Positions 36,934 to 45,450 are shown, counted from the first letter of the stretch. The stretch is DNA of 59,759 nucleotides from Stenotrophomonas sp. (GCA_003510825.1 DOKO01000057.1:1-59759); one strand, 5' to 3'. Numbers and translations: made by a program. The notes: generated by a model from the sequence alone, not told the origin.

Positions 36934-37301
36934 TTTCCCGCTTCTTCCTGCAGCGCATCGGCGTCACTGCCGAAGCCTGCATGCTTGAGCGCGATGGACT
37001 GCAGGCTGGCCGCCACCTTGGGCTTGAGCTCGCCGGCCTGCGCCTCGGTCAGAACACGCTTCCCGCCTTCGTCGCAGATCGTGGCCGCGATGAGCTTGGC
37101 ACGGTCCCCGGAGGCATACAGGTTGCGGAACTCGGCATCCGGCAGCGCGCGCACGTAGAACTGCGCCTTGCTGCCATCGGGCAGCTCGATGGCATCCGGC
37201 TGCACATCCTTCGCAGCGAACATGCCGGCGCTGGTGAATGCCTGAAGGATGCTCACCGGCTCCAGCCGCTGGGCTTCGGTGGTTTCATTGATCTTGCTCA
37301 T
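36927..37301 (-). CDS. Tail assembly chaperone (gpG-like)
   Basis: 124 residues (MSKINETTEAQRLEPVSILQ to LQEEAGNG), acidic, between the tail-tube gene and the T-like frame, as expected for gpG. AGGA lies ten bases before ATG 37301. The last codons read GCG-GGA-AAC-GGC-TAA, so the slippery heptamer G-GGA-AAC ends three bases before the stop. Without slippage the ribosome makes this short form; with slippage, the GT fusion. Confidence 0.85.
   Translation of the reverse strand: MSKINETTEAQRLEPVSILQAFTSAGMFAAKDVQPDAIELPDGSKAQFYVRALPDAEFRNLYASGDRAKLIAATICDEGGKRVLTEAQAGELKPKVAASLQSIALKHAGFGSDADALQEEAGNG
36933..36939 (-). promoter_or_regulatory. Programmed -1 frameshift site GGGAAAC
   Basis: A canonical X-XXY-YYZ heptamer in the gpG frame (G-GGA-AAC), three bases before the gpG stop. 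Slipping back one base opens the 99-residue T frame. Lambda uses the close relative GGGAAAG at the same place. Confidence 0.88.
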
Positions 37302-37322
37302 TGGCCGTTTCCTGATAATGGC

Positions 37323-37377
37323 GGCAGAGCGCGCGGGCCGCGCACGGCTAACACGCGGAGGTTCCGCGCGCTCTGCC
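37323..37377. promoter_or_regulatory. Long inverted repeat after the tail-tube gene
   Basis: GGCAGAGCGCGCGG and its exact reverse complement, 14 bp, separated by 27 bases. It would form a strong RNA hairpin in the leader of the gpG gene. It may protect tail-tube mRNA from decay or mark a processing site. Confidence 0.7.
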
Positions 37378-37386
37378 AAAGGGGGT

Positions 37387-37404
37387 GGCCCGCCGAAGCG
37401 GGCC
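37387..37404 (-). promoter_or_regulatory. UUCG-capped hairpin after the tail-tube gene
   Basis: On the minus strand GGCCCGC-TTCG-GCGGGCC: a 7-bp stem with the very stable UUCG tetraloop, 21 bases after the tail-tube stop. No U run follows, so an mRNA stabiliser is more likely than a terminator. Confidence 0.7.
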
Positions 37405-37425
37405 GAGAGTACGCCGTAACCGGAA

Positions 37426-37902
37426 TCAGGCGCCGCCGGTGGCCTTGTTGGTCTTGACCGGCCCGGTGCCACGGATGGTGATCGTGGCCTTCCAGATATC
37501 GTTGTCCGCTACCTGCACGGCGAAGTTCTGGACGAAGCCCTGGAACTGCTTCGACACCACCGTGGTCGGCGGCGTGATCTTGCCGGCGACGGCAACCGGC
37601 TTGGGCACGCCCTCGGTCTCGCTCAGCGGCGCGGTGACCAGGAAGTCCACGATGGCACCGGACTCATGCAGAGCCTCGATCTTTTCGTGGTCGACGGGAT
37701 CGTAGTTGATCTCGATGTTGGTGCTACCCGTGGCCTTTCGACCGGCCACGAACTTGTCCCAGTCGTCGTCGAAGTCGGAGATGTCGATCTCCGAGGCCTG
37801 GCCATCCGGGAAGCCGACCGAGCGCAGGCGGGTAACCTTGATGACCTCGGCCGCCGCGATGGCGATGAAAAGCTGGGAGTGCTTGGACTTCAAAACGCCC
37901 AT
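37426..37902 (-). CDS. Major tail tube protein
   Basis: 158 residues (MGVLKSKHSQLFIAIAAAEV, then DFDDDWDKFVAGRKATGS). The acidic loop, the STNIEINYDPVDHEK strand and the VSKQFQGFVQNFAVQVADND block resemble lambda V-like tube proteins. Position between the completion protein and the gpG-like chaperone supports this. Its gene is bordered by hairpins on both sides, which suits a highly expressed structural gene. Confidence 0.85.
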   Translation of the reverse strand: MGVLKSKHSQLFIAIAAAEVIKVTRLRSVGFPDGQASEIDISDFDDDWDKFVAGRKATGSTNIEINYDPVDHEKIEALHESGAIVDFLVTAPLSETEGVPKPVAVAGKITPPTTVVSKQFQGFVQNFAVQVADNDIWKATITIRGTGPVKTNKATGGA

Positions 37903-37941
37903 TGCGGTTTACCTCTTTGGTTGAGCCCGATAGCCGGGCAT

Positions 37942-37963
37942 AAAAAAGCCGGCTCGCGCCGGC
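37942..37963 (-). terminator. Rho-independent terminator-like hairpin before the tail-tube gene
   Basis: On the minus strand GCCGGC-GCGA-GCCGGC, followed by TTTTTT. It lies between the tail completion gene and the tail-tube gene, within the late operon, so late transcription must read through it. That would need a Q-type antiterminator, or the site sets the ratio of head to tail transcripts. Confidence 0.75.
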
Positions 37964-37984
37964 GGATAGAAGATCCCTTGTGCC

Positions 37985-38347
37985 CTAGCGGATGTGCAGC
38001 AGGCGCGCGTCGAAGGAAATGCCCATCGCGTCGGTGTCTTCGCTATCGGGCGCCGGGTTGTACGATTCGATGCTGCCAACCCGCTCGACCTCGGCGCTGA
38101 TGGCGACGGCGACGGCGTTGGCTTGGCTGAGGCTGTCGCCCCATACGGTGATGCGAACCCTCCAGCCATCGGCCGGGGGCGGCTCGGACAGGCTCGCGGC
38201 GGGAGAACCCCCGACCACCTCCCACGTCGCGTAGGGGAGCTGTGTATTCTGGGGCGCATTACCAGGCCACAGCCTGACGGGATCGCCAAGCAACTGCCGG
38301 ACCGCCTCAGCGCCCTGCAGCAGCGATTGAATCAGGGGAACCATCAT
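37985..38347 (-). CDS. Tail completion protein (DUF3168-like)
   Basis: 120 residues (MMVPLIQSLLQGAEAVRQLL; LPYATWEVVGGSPAASLSEP; VWGDSLSQANAVAVAISAEV). The order of a short helix, PYATWEVV and WGDS...A is the pattern of DUF3168 proteins, which sit at the head-proximal end of the tail tube. It overlaps the gp10-like gene by four bases. Confidence 0.82.
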   Translation of the reverse strand: MMVPLIQSLLQGAEAVRQLLGDPVRLWPGNAPQNTQLPYATWEVVGGSPAASLSEPPPADGWRVRITVWGDSLSQANAVAVAISAEVERVGSIESYNPAPDSEDTDAMGISFDARLLHIR

Positions 38348-38847
38348 CGCCAGCCGTCCTTCTTCAGTTGCTTATCGAGTGCCGCCCAAGTCTCGTTGAT
38401 GACAACCTGTGCAGCCTCCGGGCCCTTGGCTTCGCCAGCGGGCGTCAGGAACGGCGAGGCCCTAGTCTTCTTCGTCCCGAACTCGACAAAGCGCCAGTAA
38501 TAGGCCCAGCCGGCTTCCTCGTAGACTCTTCCGACACGTCCGTTGCGCCGGTTACGTTTGGTGTTGGCGTATTTGCGGCGCCGCCCGGTCTTCACCCCAA
38601 CGGTGAAGTACTCGCCGCCCGCGCCCACGCCTGCACGCTGCCGGCTCTTGGCATTGGCCCTGCGGGTCACGATCTGCGTGGCCATGAACCCTGATTCTCG
38701 CGGCGCCCGCCGCCGGGCATCATCCCTGATGATGTTGCCGCCCTTGCGCATCCCGCTCTGCACCGCTCTACCTTGGAGCGCCTTGGGCAACTCCCGGAGC
38801 GAGCGCAGTAGGCCCTCCAGCCCATCGATCGATATCTGCTCAGCCAT
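38344..38847 (-). CDS. HK97 gp10-like head-tail / tail terminator component
   Basis: 167 residues. GLEGLLRSLRELPKALQGRA and RAVQSGMRKGGNIIRDDARR, followed by YYWRFVEFGTKKTRASPFLT, are typical of HK97 gp10 proteins. A basic middle insert (GRRRKYANTKRNRRNGRVGR) is longer than in many relatives. ATG 38847 overlaps the adaptor gene by eight bases. Confidence 0.88.
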   Translation of the reverse strand: MAEQISIDGLEGLLRSLRELPKALQGRAVQSGMRKGGNIIRDDARRRAPRESGFMATQIVTRRANAKSRQRAGVGAGGEYFTVGVKTGRRRKYANTKRNRRNGRVGRVYEEAGWAYYWRFVEFGTKKTRASPFLTPAGEAKGPEAAQVVINETWAALDKQLKKDGWR

Positions 38848-39175
38848 TGCCCAGCCCCGCCATGGCGATGATCGCCATCTCACTACCGTCGTTGCTCGGT
38901 GCAATGCTCTTGATCGCGTAGGGCTTGCCCCGCTCGACAATGCGCCAGGTGGACTCGACGTGTCGCGGAAGCATGTCCCACCGGACCTGCTCACGATACC
39001 GCTCGGCACCCGCGGCGATCGCTTCCGCCGTAGCACTCAGCTGGTTGGTCTTCTTCGCCCAAGCCTCGGCGACGAACTCCCAGCCTTTCTTGGCCGGTCC
39101 GCCCAAGGGATCCCTTACTTCGACCGGCCGCTCGAAGCGGATCAGGTGGCGGCGCTGTCCCGCAGAAGTGGCCAT
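38840..39175 (-). CDS. Head-tail adaptor (head closure) protein
   Basis: 111 residues (MATSAGQRRHLIRFERPVEV; LGGPAKKGWEFVAEAWAKKT). The opening R-H-x-I-x-F-x-RP and the later W-x-x-V-A-x-x-WA are the Phage_H_T_join pattern of SPP1 gp16 / HK97 gp9 relatives. The start overlaps the previous stop by one base. It closes the connector between portal and tail. Confidence 0.86.
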   Translation of the reverse strand: MATSAGQRRHLIRFERPVEVRDPLGGPAKKGWEFVAEAWAKKTNQLSATAEAIAAGAERYREQVRWDMLPRHVESTWRIVERGKPYAIKSIAPSNDGSEMAIIAMAGLGNG

Positions 39176-39477
39176 CAGAATCGTTTCCTGTACCAAAGCA
39201 GCCGGGATACGCCCAAGGCAATCTCCGCGGTCACCTCACCCAAGGCACTGCGGTTCTCGGCCCAGCTGCCAACCAACAGCAGCACGGCCTGTCGAACATC
39301 AGCCGTGAGTGCCATCTCATCTTCGCTGGACGGCTCACCCTCAACCAAGGTCCGATCACAGTGCATCTGCACGTGGGCCAGCGCGGCATCGACATAGGAC
39401 TGCAACAGAGGATCGCTGACCTCATCGACGATGCGGCACTGCTCCCGCACCAGAGCAAGATCGAGGGCGGCGACCAT
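39175..39477 (-). CDS. Head-tail connector (gp6-like)
   Basis: 100 residues, helical (MVAALDLALVREQCRIVDEV; LLQSYVDAALAHVQMHCDRT; DVRQAVLLLVGSWAENRSA). It fits the HK97 gp6 / Phage_connect_1 family that forms a ring beneath the portal. Start and stop overlap its neighbours by one to three bases. Confidence 0.86.
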   Translation of the reverse strand: MVAALDLALVREQCRIVDEVSDPLLQSYVDAALAHVQMHCDRTLVEGEPSSEDEMALTADVRQAVLLLVGSWAENRSALGEVTAEIALGVSRLLWYRKRF

Positions 39478-40001
39478 TAATCCACCTTCGCGCCCTGAGC
39501 GCTCTTCAGCGCTTCGGCCAGCTTGGGGACACCCCAGCGACGATCAAAGACGGCACCGGCGGCTTCCAGCTCGGCGATCAGCGCGGCCTTCTCGGCGTCG
39601 GAACTCGGTTCGGCCGCTGCGGTAGTGGCCGTGGCCGCTGCCGCAGGCGCGTTCGGTGCGGCATCCACAGCCGCCTCGCCAGAGACAGGGGGCGCATCGG
39701 CTCCACTTCCCTCGGGACTACTGGTCGTCGGCCCGACCACCTTCACGTCGGCAGGCGCTGGTTGGAGCGTCACGACCGGCGCCGGATGGTTCGGGGAAGG
39801 CGTATCGGCGGGCTTCGTGGCGGCAGGCGCTGCCCCATCGAACTGCTGCACCAGGCCCTTCCCGATCAGCGTGTATGCGTATTCGTCTTCGACGTTCTCG
39901 AAAACCTGGCCGGCGCGCGTGGGCGAACGCGAGTCGCCGTTCGTATCGGGGCCCAGCTTCTCCACGTCGCCGCAGAAGCCCCAAAGGACTTTGATCTTCA
40001 T
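39477..40001 (-). CDS. Head-associated protein with Pro/Ala linker
   Basis: 174 residues. The first 55 form a small domain (MKIKVLWGFCGDVEKLGPDT; GQVFENVEDEYAYTLIGKGL). A Pro/Ala/Thr-rich linker of about 80 residues follows, then a short helical end (ELEAAGAVFDRRWGVPKLAE) like HeH/SAP or Rho-N mini-domains. It lies just after the capsid gene, where decoration proteins or head fibres are often found. The function is inferred from position. Confidence 0.65.
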   Translation of the reverse strand: MKIKVLWGFCGDVEKLGPDTNGDSRSPTRAGQVFENVEDEYAYTLIGKGLVQQFDGAAPAATKPADTPSPNHPAPVVTLQPAPADVKVVGPTTSSPEGSGADAPPVSGEAAVDAAPNAPAAAATATTAAAEPSSDAEKAALIAELEAAGAVFDRRWGVPKLAEALKSAQGAKVD

Positions 40002-40028
40002 CTGTATGGATCTCCGGAACGGTGGTGC

Positions 40029-40044
40029 GGCCGCTTATGCGGCC
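40029..40044 (-). promoter_or_regulatory. Small hairpin after the capsid gene
   Basis: GGCCGC-ATAA-GCGGCC on the minus strand, 25 bases after the capsid stop. It may stabilise capsid mRNA. Confidence 0.5.
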
Positions 40045-40068
40045 GTCACCACGGGAAAGGCGGTGGAA

Positions 40069-41277
40069 TCAGGCGGAGGGCTTGAAGCGGCCCTTGACGA
40101 ACGCCTCGCGGCGACGCTTGGCCAGGCCTAGGCGCTCTTCGACCAGCAACACGCGCTGGTTCTTCACGAAGTCGTCGTTGATCATGCCGACCTTGAACAA
40201 GAAGTTCATGCGGTCGTAGATCGTGGCACCGCGCTGGAAGTTGGCGACCAGGAACTCGCCACCCGTGGTGGTGCCGTCGCCTTCGTCCATGCTGTCCGAT
40301 GCAACCACCGGGCGGCCCCACAGGATCGGGGTCACGAAGCCCTGCAGATTGGCGAACAGGTAGCGGTTCTGGCTGTCCTTCTCCAGCTCGATGTTCATCC
40401 AGTCCAGCTCGGTCATCACCGTCGCGTCGGCCGACAGCTTGGACTGCTTGCGGACCTGGTAGATGGCGCGCCGCACGGTGTCGATGGAGGTATCGTTGCC
40501 CTTGGACAGGTCATCATCGAACACGAAGGCGTCGGTCATCAGGCCCGGCAGGTTGTTGCCCAGGCCATCGCCCTTCAGGATCTGCGCTTCCTCTTCCAGC
40601 TTGAGGTCGTAGCGAAGCAGCTGCTGGAGGTAGCCGTACATCTGCGGCACGTCATCCAGGGTTTCGTCAGTCACCGGAATCCAGACGGCCAGCTTCTTGA
40701 CCAGGTCGGTCTTCTGCTCGAACGTGACGTTGCTTTGCGGCTTGGTGCCGCCCTCGGCCACCGGACCCGCACCGCGGGTGTGCAGCAGTTCGCGGAAGTA
40801 GGTGTAGCTCTGGCCGGTGACAGAGATCGACGGGATCAGGTCGCGGATGCGCAGTTCCTGGCGCATGCCCGGCTGAATGGTCGGGTCGAAGTTGGGCACG
40901 ACGATGCCGGCGCTGGTGACCGCCTTGGTCTCCATCGCGGCCAGCTCTTCCTTCTTGACTTCGATCTCGGCCGAGCCCTTCTCGCGACCCAGCAGCGACT
41001 TGTACTCGCCGTTGTCCTTGATGAAGTCGATGAATCCCTTCTTCGTGCCAGGCTGGTTGCCCAGGCCGATGCCCTTTTCTTCCAGCTTCAGGACCTTGTC
41101 CACGACCTTCTGGATATCGTCAGTGGCGGTCTGGATCTGCTTCTTCAGGTCGGTGGTGACCTGGTTGCCCTTCTCGATCTCGGCCGAGGCGCTGTCGTAC
41201 TTCTTCTGCAGGCCGGCGAAACCGTCCTTCAGCTGCTTCTCCAGGACTTCGCGGATATCGCTGACGTTCTCGCTCAT
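40069..41277 (-). CDS. Major capsid protein, HK97 fold
   Basis: 402 residues. The first ~110 form an acidic and basic coiled coil (EVLEKQLKDGFAGLQKKYDS; LKKQIQTATDDIQKVVDKVL), the scaffold-like delta domain removed by the protease in HK97. The capsid domain follows: PNFDPTIQPGMRQELRIRDL, the E-loop region FRELLHTRGAGPVAEGGTKP, TDETLDDVPQMYGYLQQLLR and the C-terminal RVLLVEERLGLAKRRREAFV. Its ATG overlaps the protease stop (ATGA). Confidence 0.95.
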   Translation of the reverse strand: MSENVSDIREVLEKQLKDGFAGLQKKYDSASAEIEKGNQVTTDLKKQIQTATDDIQKVVDKVLKLEEKGIGLGNQPGTKKGFIDFIKDNGEYKSLLGREKGSAEIEVKKEELAAMETKAVTSAGIVVPNFDPTIQPGMRQELRIRDLIPSISVTGQSYTYFRELLHTRGAGPVAEGGTKPQSNVTFEQKTDLVKKLAVWIPVTDETLDDVPQMYGYLQQLLRYDLKLEEEAQILKGDGLGNNLPGLMTDAFVFDDDLSKGNDTSIDTVRRAIYQVRKQSKLSADATVMTELDWMNIELEKDSQNRYLFANLQGFVTPILWGRPVVASDSMDEGDGTTTGGEFLVANFQRGATIYDRMNFLFKVGMINDDFVKNQRVLLVEERLGLAKRRREAFVKGRFKPSA

Positions 41278-41921
41278 GGGTTCATACCTTTAAAAATGGA
41301 TTCGATGGATGTGCCGAGTTGCTTCAGCTGCTGCACGGTCTCCGTGTCCCCGATGCCACCGTCACGGTGGATCGCGGGAAAGCCGAGCGAGGCGACGGCC
41401 GCCGCCTCTTTCTGGGACAGCCCCATGCGCTCGCGCAGGGCCGATTCAAAGGCGCGAACGTCGGACTTAACGCTCATCACCTGTGCTTCTGGGTTCATGC
41501 CGAAGGGAACAACCGAGGCTTCCCACAGTTCGGCCTTCTTGATGACGCGCACCCGGCGCCCCTCGCGGGTCTCGATCGCGTCTTCCAAGGTGTTGAAGCC
41601 GACTGACATTTCATCGAGCGTTCCGGCCTTCATCAGCTCGTAGGCGTCGCGCGCATAGCTGACGTTGAGATTGACCTTTCCCACCAAGTGCAGACCGTTG
41701 TCGTCCTGCTTGAACTGAGCATCGCCGATCAGCCGGGTCAGATCGTGGTACAGCGCCAGTCGAAGCCTGCCAGTTCGGGTCGTCTTCACCTTGCCGAAGG
41801 CGCCGGGAAGAATCAGATCCTCCCCGAGGTCCACATTGTTGAAGACGGATGCATAGCCCTCGAAATTGCCGGCGTCATCCGCGGCCTTGACCTCGAACGG
41901 GCAGGAGAACTTGCTAAGCAT
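41274..41921 (-). CDS. Prohead maturation protease, HK97 type (U35/S78)
   Basis: 215 residues. FEGYASVFNNVDLGEDLILP opens the fold. The catalytic His is in LRLALYHDLTRLIGDA and the Ser in LDEMSVGFNTLEDAI, followed by VIKKAELWEASVVPFGMNPE. It cleaves the delta domain of the capsid protein during head maturation. ATG 41921 with GGGAG upstream is chosen over ATG 41945; it overlaps the portal gene by eight bases. Confidence 0.92.
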   Translation of the reverse strand: MLSKFSCPFEVKAADDAGNFEGYASVFNNVDLGEDLILPGAFGKVKTTRTGRLRLALYHDLTRLIGDAQFKQDDNGLHLVGKVNLNVSYARDAYELMKAGTLDEMSVGFNTLEDAIETREGRRVRVIKKAELWEASVVPFGMNPEAQVMSVKSDVRAFESALRERMGLSQKEAAAVASLGFPAIHRDGGIGDTETVQQLKQLGTSIESIFKGMNP

Positions 41922-43173
41922 TGGCGGGATCTCCCGTTGGGTCATCGTTACTGGAATCGGGCTTATTGCTTGTCCACCGTGTGACCTGGTTGTATTGCTC
42001 ACCTTCCAGCACCGGCAGGTTCTCTTTCACCCGAACCTCGTTGATCGTCATCCAACCCGACCCGCCAGAGCCGCCCAAGGCGACCTTGTAGTAGGTGGAT
42101 CGAGCGCCGCTGTCGGCGCGCAGCAGGCCCTCTACGACGGCCTCCAAGAACATGTCCCCGTCACCGAACAGCTTGTCGTTGATCTCGCTCTCGATTGCAT
42201 CGAGGTACGGTTTCAGCCCGAAAGTGACGAAGCCGCTGGTCTGCTGCTCCAGATTCGAGCCCAGCACCGACGTGGAGCGCGCTCGGTTCGTCAGGTAGAG
42301 CGGCACGCCCCAGATCCCGGCGAGCGCCTCCTCCTGGAACTGCTGAGACTCGATGAACTGACTGTCCTTCTGCGTCAGTCCGGCCGGCGTGATCGTCGGA
42401 CCACCCTGCAGGATGGCCATCTTGCCCAGGTCATCCACATCGCCTTGGCGGATATCCGGGAGCTTCGCCTTGATCTGCGCCTGCTGCTCCTTGGTCAGGA
42501 ACCCCGGATAGATGATGTATCCGCCAGTGAAGCCACCTTTTCGCATGAAGCGCGCGGACCAATCCTGTGCAGCGCGCGCCAGGCCGATGGTTTCGGCCTG
42601 GTACTCCACCGGTGACAGGCCAGCGATACCATCTGGACTGAACAGCTTGAAATGCAGCATGTTCTGCGGCGAAACCGGCGTTTCGCTTCCGTTGATGTTT
42701 GCCCAGTAGATCAGGCCGTCATCGGTGTCGATGCGAACGCTGTCCACTGCTACCGGGATGAGGCCGATCCATTCCCCGCTGTCATCACGTCGAATGATGA
42801 CGAAGGCGTTACCGCGCAAGGCCATGTTCACCACCACCGCTTTGATCAGGTCCAGCCACTTGATGTAGGGGTTGGGCTTGCTGAGCAGGCGCAGGAGCCG
42901 CCGGCGCTGCGGGCTGCTTCCCTTGACCAGCGATCGTGCGCCGCTCTTGTCCTCATACAGCTTCCAGGGCAGGCCCGCGGCCGACTCGGACAGGACCTTT
43001 ACGCAGGACCAGACGATGCTGACCGTAAGGGCTTTCTTGGCGGTTACCCGAACGCCCGACTTTGTGCCGCGACCGCCGGTGTATAGGTCGACTTCGACGT
43101 AGTTTCCCGTTGCAGGATCGTCGTACCCGAAGAACCGCCAACTCAGCGGGTTGTACCAGCGAAAGGTTGTCAT
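41914..43173 (-). CDS. Portal protein, HK97 family
   Basis: 419 residues. Typical blocks are SIVWSCVKVLSESAAGLPWK, VVVNMALRGNAFVIIRRDDS, HFKLFSPDGIAGLSPVEYQA, IWGVPLYLTNRARSTSVLGS and the C-terminal MTINEVRVKENLPVLEG. Twelve copies would form the DNA channel at one head vertex. It overlaps the terminase stop by four bases and the protease start by eight. Confidence 0.95.
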   Translation of the reverse strand: MTTFRWYNPLSWRFFGYDDPATGNYVEVDLYTGGRGTKSGVRVTAKKALTVSIVWSCVKVLSESAAGLPWKLYEDKSGARSLVKGSSPQRRRLLRLLSKPNPYIKWLDLIKAVVVNMALRGNAFVIIRRDDSGEWIGLIPVAVDSVRIDTDDGLIYWANINGSETPVSPQNMLHFKLFSPDGIAGLSPVEYQAETIGLARAAQDWSARFMRKGGFTGGYIIYPGFLTKEQQAQIKAKLPDIRQGDVDDLGKMAILQGGPTITPAGLTQKDSQFIESQQFQEEALAGIWGVPLYLTNRARSTSVLGSNLEQQTSGFVTFGLKPYLDAIESEINDKLFGDGDMFLEAVVEGLLRADSGARSTYYKVALGGSGGSGWMTINEVRVKENLPVLEGEQYNQVTRWTSNKPDSSNDDPTGDPANA

Positions 43174-45077
43174 CCGATCAGTCCAAAGAACCCGTTTTCC
43201 AGGTAGTCATCGATGCCGCCAGCGTCTGGCGGCATGGCGTGTGCCGCACCGATGGCCATACAAAGGGCCACGGCGGCGTCGATCTTGTTTGCCGACCTGG
43301 CCTTCGACAGCCAGCTGTTTCCCCAGCGGTCCGATTCGATGACGGCGGACATAATTGCGGACACCAGAACGGGGTTGCGGCGCAGGCGCAGGCGCCCCTC
43401 CAGTAGCGCCTCCTCCAGCAGGCGCAGAGAACCGGGCATCCACATGCCCTCCGGCGTCGGCTGACCTGACTGCTCGGCAGCTTCCACCGCCGCTTCCAGC
43501 GGTTTGCCCTTCTTACAACCACCCTGCGGGTGCTCGGCGAAGTTCACCGACAAGCCAATGTCGTTGACCTCTTCCTCGAACCGGCGAAACGCGTAGCGGT
43601 CGTACGCGACCAGCTGCACGTCGTAACGGTTGTTGTACTCGGCCATGACTTGGGCCACATGCCGGAAGTTGATTGCCTGCCCTTGTGGTGCGTGCAGGTA
43701 TCCACCGTTGACCCACGTGCGATAGGGCAGCTTGTCCTGCAGCTGCCGCGCGTCCAGTGTGTCACCCGGCGTCCAAGCCTCAATCCAAGCGTCGAAAGTC
43801 GGCTTCTCGATGACGAGTTTCTCGCCCTCGACCTCAACTTCGACTGGCACAGTGCCGGTCTCGACCACAGCCGCCATGGCGGTGATGTCGCGAACCTGCG
43901 ACAGATCGAGGCCGAGGTAGACCTTGCGCCCCTCATGCGCGCGCGGATCGAAGTCGGCCAGTGCCGGTTCAAGTGTTGGGCGTGTCATCCAAGCGGTCTC
44001 CGCATCGGTCCACACGCAGAAGTGCAGACGAAGAATCCCGTTCAGCGACCCCGGGATCGCCTTGGCCTGCGCCACCACGTCCGCCAAGTACTGCTCGGTG
44101 ATCGTTACCCCCAACAAGGGGTTGGCCTTCGCCCAGCAGCGCGGATCCTCCAGTGGATCATCGCCATCGTCCAGGCTGCACACATAGGAGAAGGTTCGGT
44201 CATCGATCACGTCCCCAACGAAGGTGGGATCGTTCACCGCCTCGGTGTGGCCGGCGGCCACCTTTACCGCATGCTCATGCTCTTCCCAGCACACCGAAGT
44301 GCGATCGCTACCGGAGTTGGTGATCATGAAGAGCAGCGGCTCGCGGCGGAATTTGAAACCGCGCTCCAGCATTTCGATGATTCGCCGGTCAGGAAGCTCG
44401 TGCACCTCATCGACCAGCACGAAGAACGGCCGTGGACCCGAGCCGGTACGACCCGTATCGCGCGAGACTGGCCGGAAGAAGCTCGCGCTGGCGTGGTGCG
44501 CCATGCTGAACTCTCGACCCTCGCCGCCGGCGAACTCGATTCGCTTCGCCAGAAGCGGCGATTTCTTGACCATCTTCACGGCGTCGGCGAATAGAATCCC
44601 CGCCTGGTCCTTCTTCGCCGCCGCCGAGTAGATCTGTGCGCCGGCCTCGCCCGCCGCAGTCATCCCGAGCAGGCCGAGCCCTCCCGCCAGCGGGCTCTTT
44701 CCGTTGCCCTTTCCCTGCTCGATGTAAGCGCGCCGGAACCTCCGAAGGCCGTCAGCGCCCTTCCAGCCAAACAGCGAGCCGATGATGAACGCCTGCGAGG
44801 GGTGCAGCTCGAACTTCCGACCCTCGAACTGCCCCTCGGAGAGCATCAGCACGTTCTCGAAGTAGCGGAACGCGTACTCCGCTGCCGCGTGGTCAAATCG
44901 CAGACCACGTTCAGGGCCTTGGATCAGGTCCTGAAGGTGTCGCCGACAAGCGTTCCGTACGTGCGGCCCGGCGATGATCCGTCCCGCAACCACGTCCAAG
45001 GCGTATGCCTTAGTGCGATCTACCGGAGCCTGGACCACCGAAGAACTCTTCGCCCTGGTCGTCTTCGTCGCCGCCAT
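43170..45077 (-). CDS. Terminase large subunit
   Basis: 635 residues. The ATPase has the P-loop-like EQGKGNGKSPLAGGLGLLG and Walker B FFVLVDEVHELPDRR. The nuclease half has LGLDLSQVRDITAMAAVVE (first acidic site), VQLVAYDRYAFRR and NKIDAAVALCMAIGA (last acidic site). This is the Terminase_1 / HK97 gp2 family. It packages DNA and cuts at cos. ATG 45077 overlaps the small subunit by 68 bases; a later start is possible. Confidence 0.95.
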   Translation of the reverse strand: MAATKTTRAKSSSVVQAPVDRTKAYALDVVAGRIIAGPHVRNACRRHLQDLIQGPERGLRFDHAAAEYAFRYFENVLMLSEGQFEGRKFELHPSQAFIIGSLFGWKGADGLRRFRRAYIEQGKGNGKSPLAGGLGLLGMTAAGEAGAQIYSAAAKKDQAGILFADAVKMVKKSPLLAKRIEFAGGEGREFSMAHHASASFFRPVSRDTGRTGSGPRPFFVLVDEVHELPDRRIIEMLERGFKFRREPLLFMITNSGSDRTSVCWEEHEHAVKVAAGHTEAVNDPTFVGDVIDDRTFSYVCSLDDGDDPLEDPRCWAKANPLLGVTITEQYLADVVAQAKAIPGSLNGILRLHFCVWTDAETAWMTRPTLEPALADFDPRAHEGRKVYLGLDLSQVRDITAMAAVVETGTVPVEVEVEGEKLVIEKPTFDAWIEAWTPGDTLDARQLQDKLPYRTWVNGGYLHAPQGQAINFRHVAQVMAEYNNRYDVQLVAYDRYAFRRFEEEVNDIGLSVNFAEHPQGGCKKGKPLEAAVEAAEQSGQPTPEGMWMPGSLRLLEEALLEGRLRLRRNPVLVSAIMSAVIESDRWGNSWLSKARSANKIDAAVALCMAIGAAHAMPPDAGGIDDYLENGFFGLIG

Positions 45078-45414
45078 GCGAGACCTTCGATTCATCCACA
45101 GGTGTGGCGCCCAGCTTCGACAGGATCGAGCTGAGCGCTTGGGTTGCTGATACGCCGAATTCGGCCTTCGGGTCCTCCATTCGCGCCGTCCACAGGCAAG
45201 CCAGGCGAAGCAGCACTCGATGGCTAGCGTTGAGCCAAGGCATTTCGGCCGCGAACTCTTTCCATGCCCGCTTCTCGCCGGCAGTCATGGTTTTGTACGG
45301 CTCACCCAGCGCGCGGACCCCCGCTGGCCGCTTCCTGCCGGCATGCCGGCCCGGGTTCTTGATGGCAGCGCCGCTTGTCGCAGCTTTTGCGACGGGCAGT
45401 CGGGGCCTTGCCAT
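45010..45414 (-). CDS. Terminase small subunit
   Basis: 134 residues. A basic start (MARPRLPVAKAATSGAAIKN; GRHAGRKRPAGV) is followed by helices (AGEKRAWKEFAAEMPWLNAS; RVLLRLACLWTARMEDPKAE) and LSSILSKLGATPVDESKV. The LGATPVDES phrase is typical of HK97-type small terminases. GAGG is six bases upstream. It binds the packaging site, which may lie in the gap just upstream. Confidence 0.9.
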   Translation of the reverse strand: MARPRLPVAKAATSGAAIKNPGRHAGRKRPAGVRALGEPYKTMTAGEKRAWKEFAAEMPWLNASHRVLLRLACLWTARMEDPKAEFGVSATQALSSILSKLGATPVDESKVSHGGDEDDQGEEFFGGPGSGRSH

Positions 45415-45450
45415 GAAATCCTCTGGAAATTTCGGTGTTTTTGGCGGAGA

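Noticed and set aside
36882..36960. Pseudoknot directly after the slippery site
   Set aside because: An AGGAC/GTCCT stem is present, but about 18 bases downstream, beyond the usual distance; not claimed.
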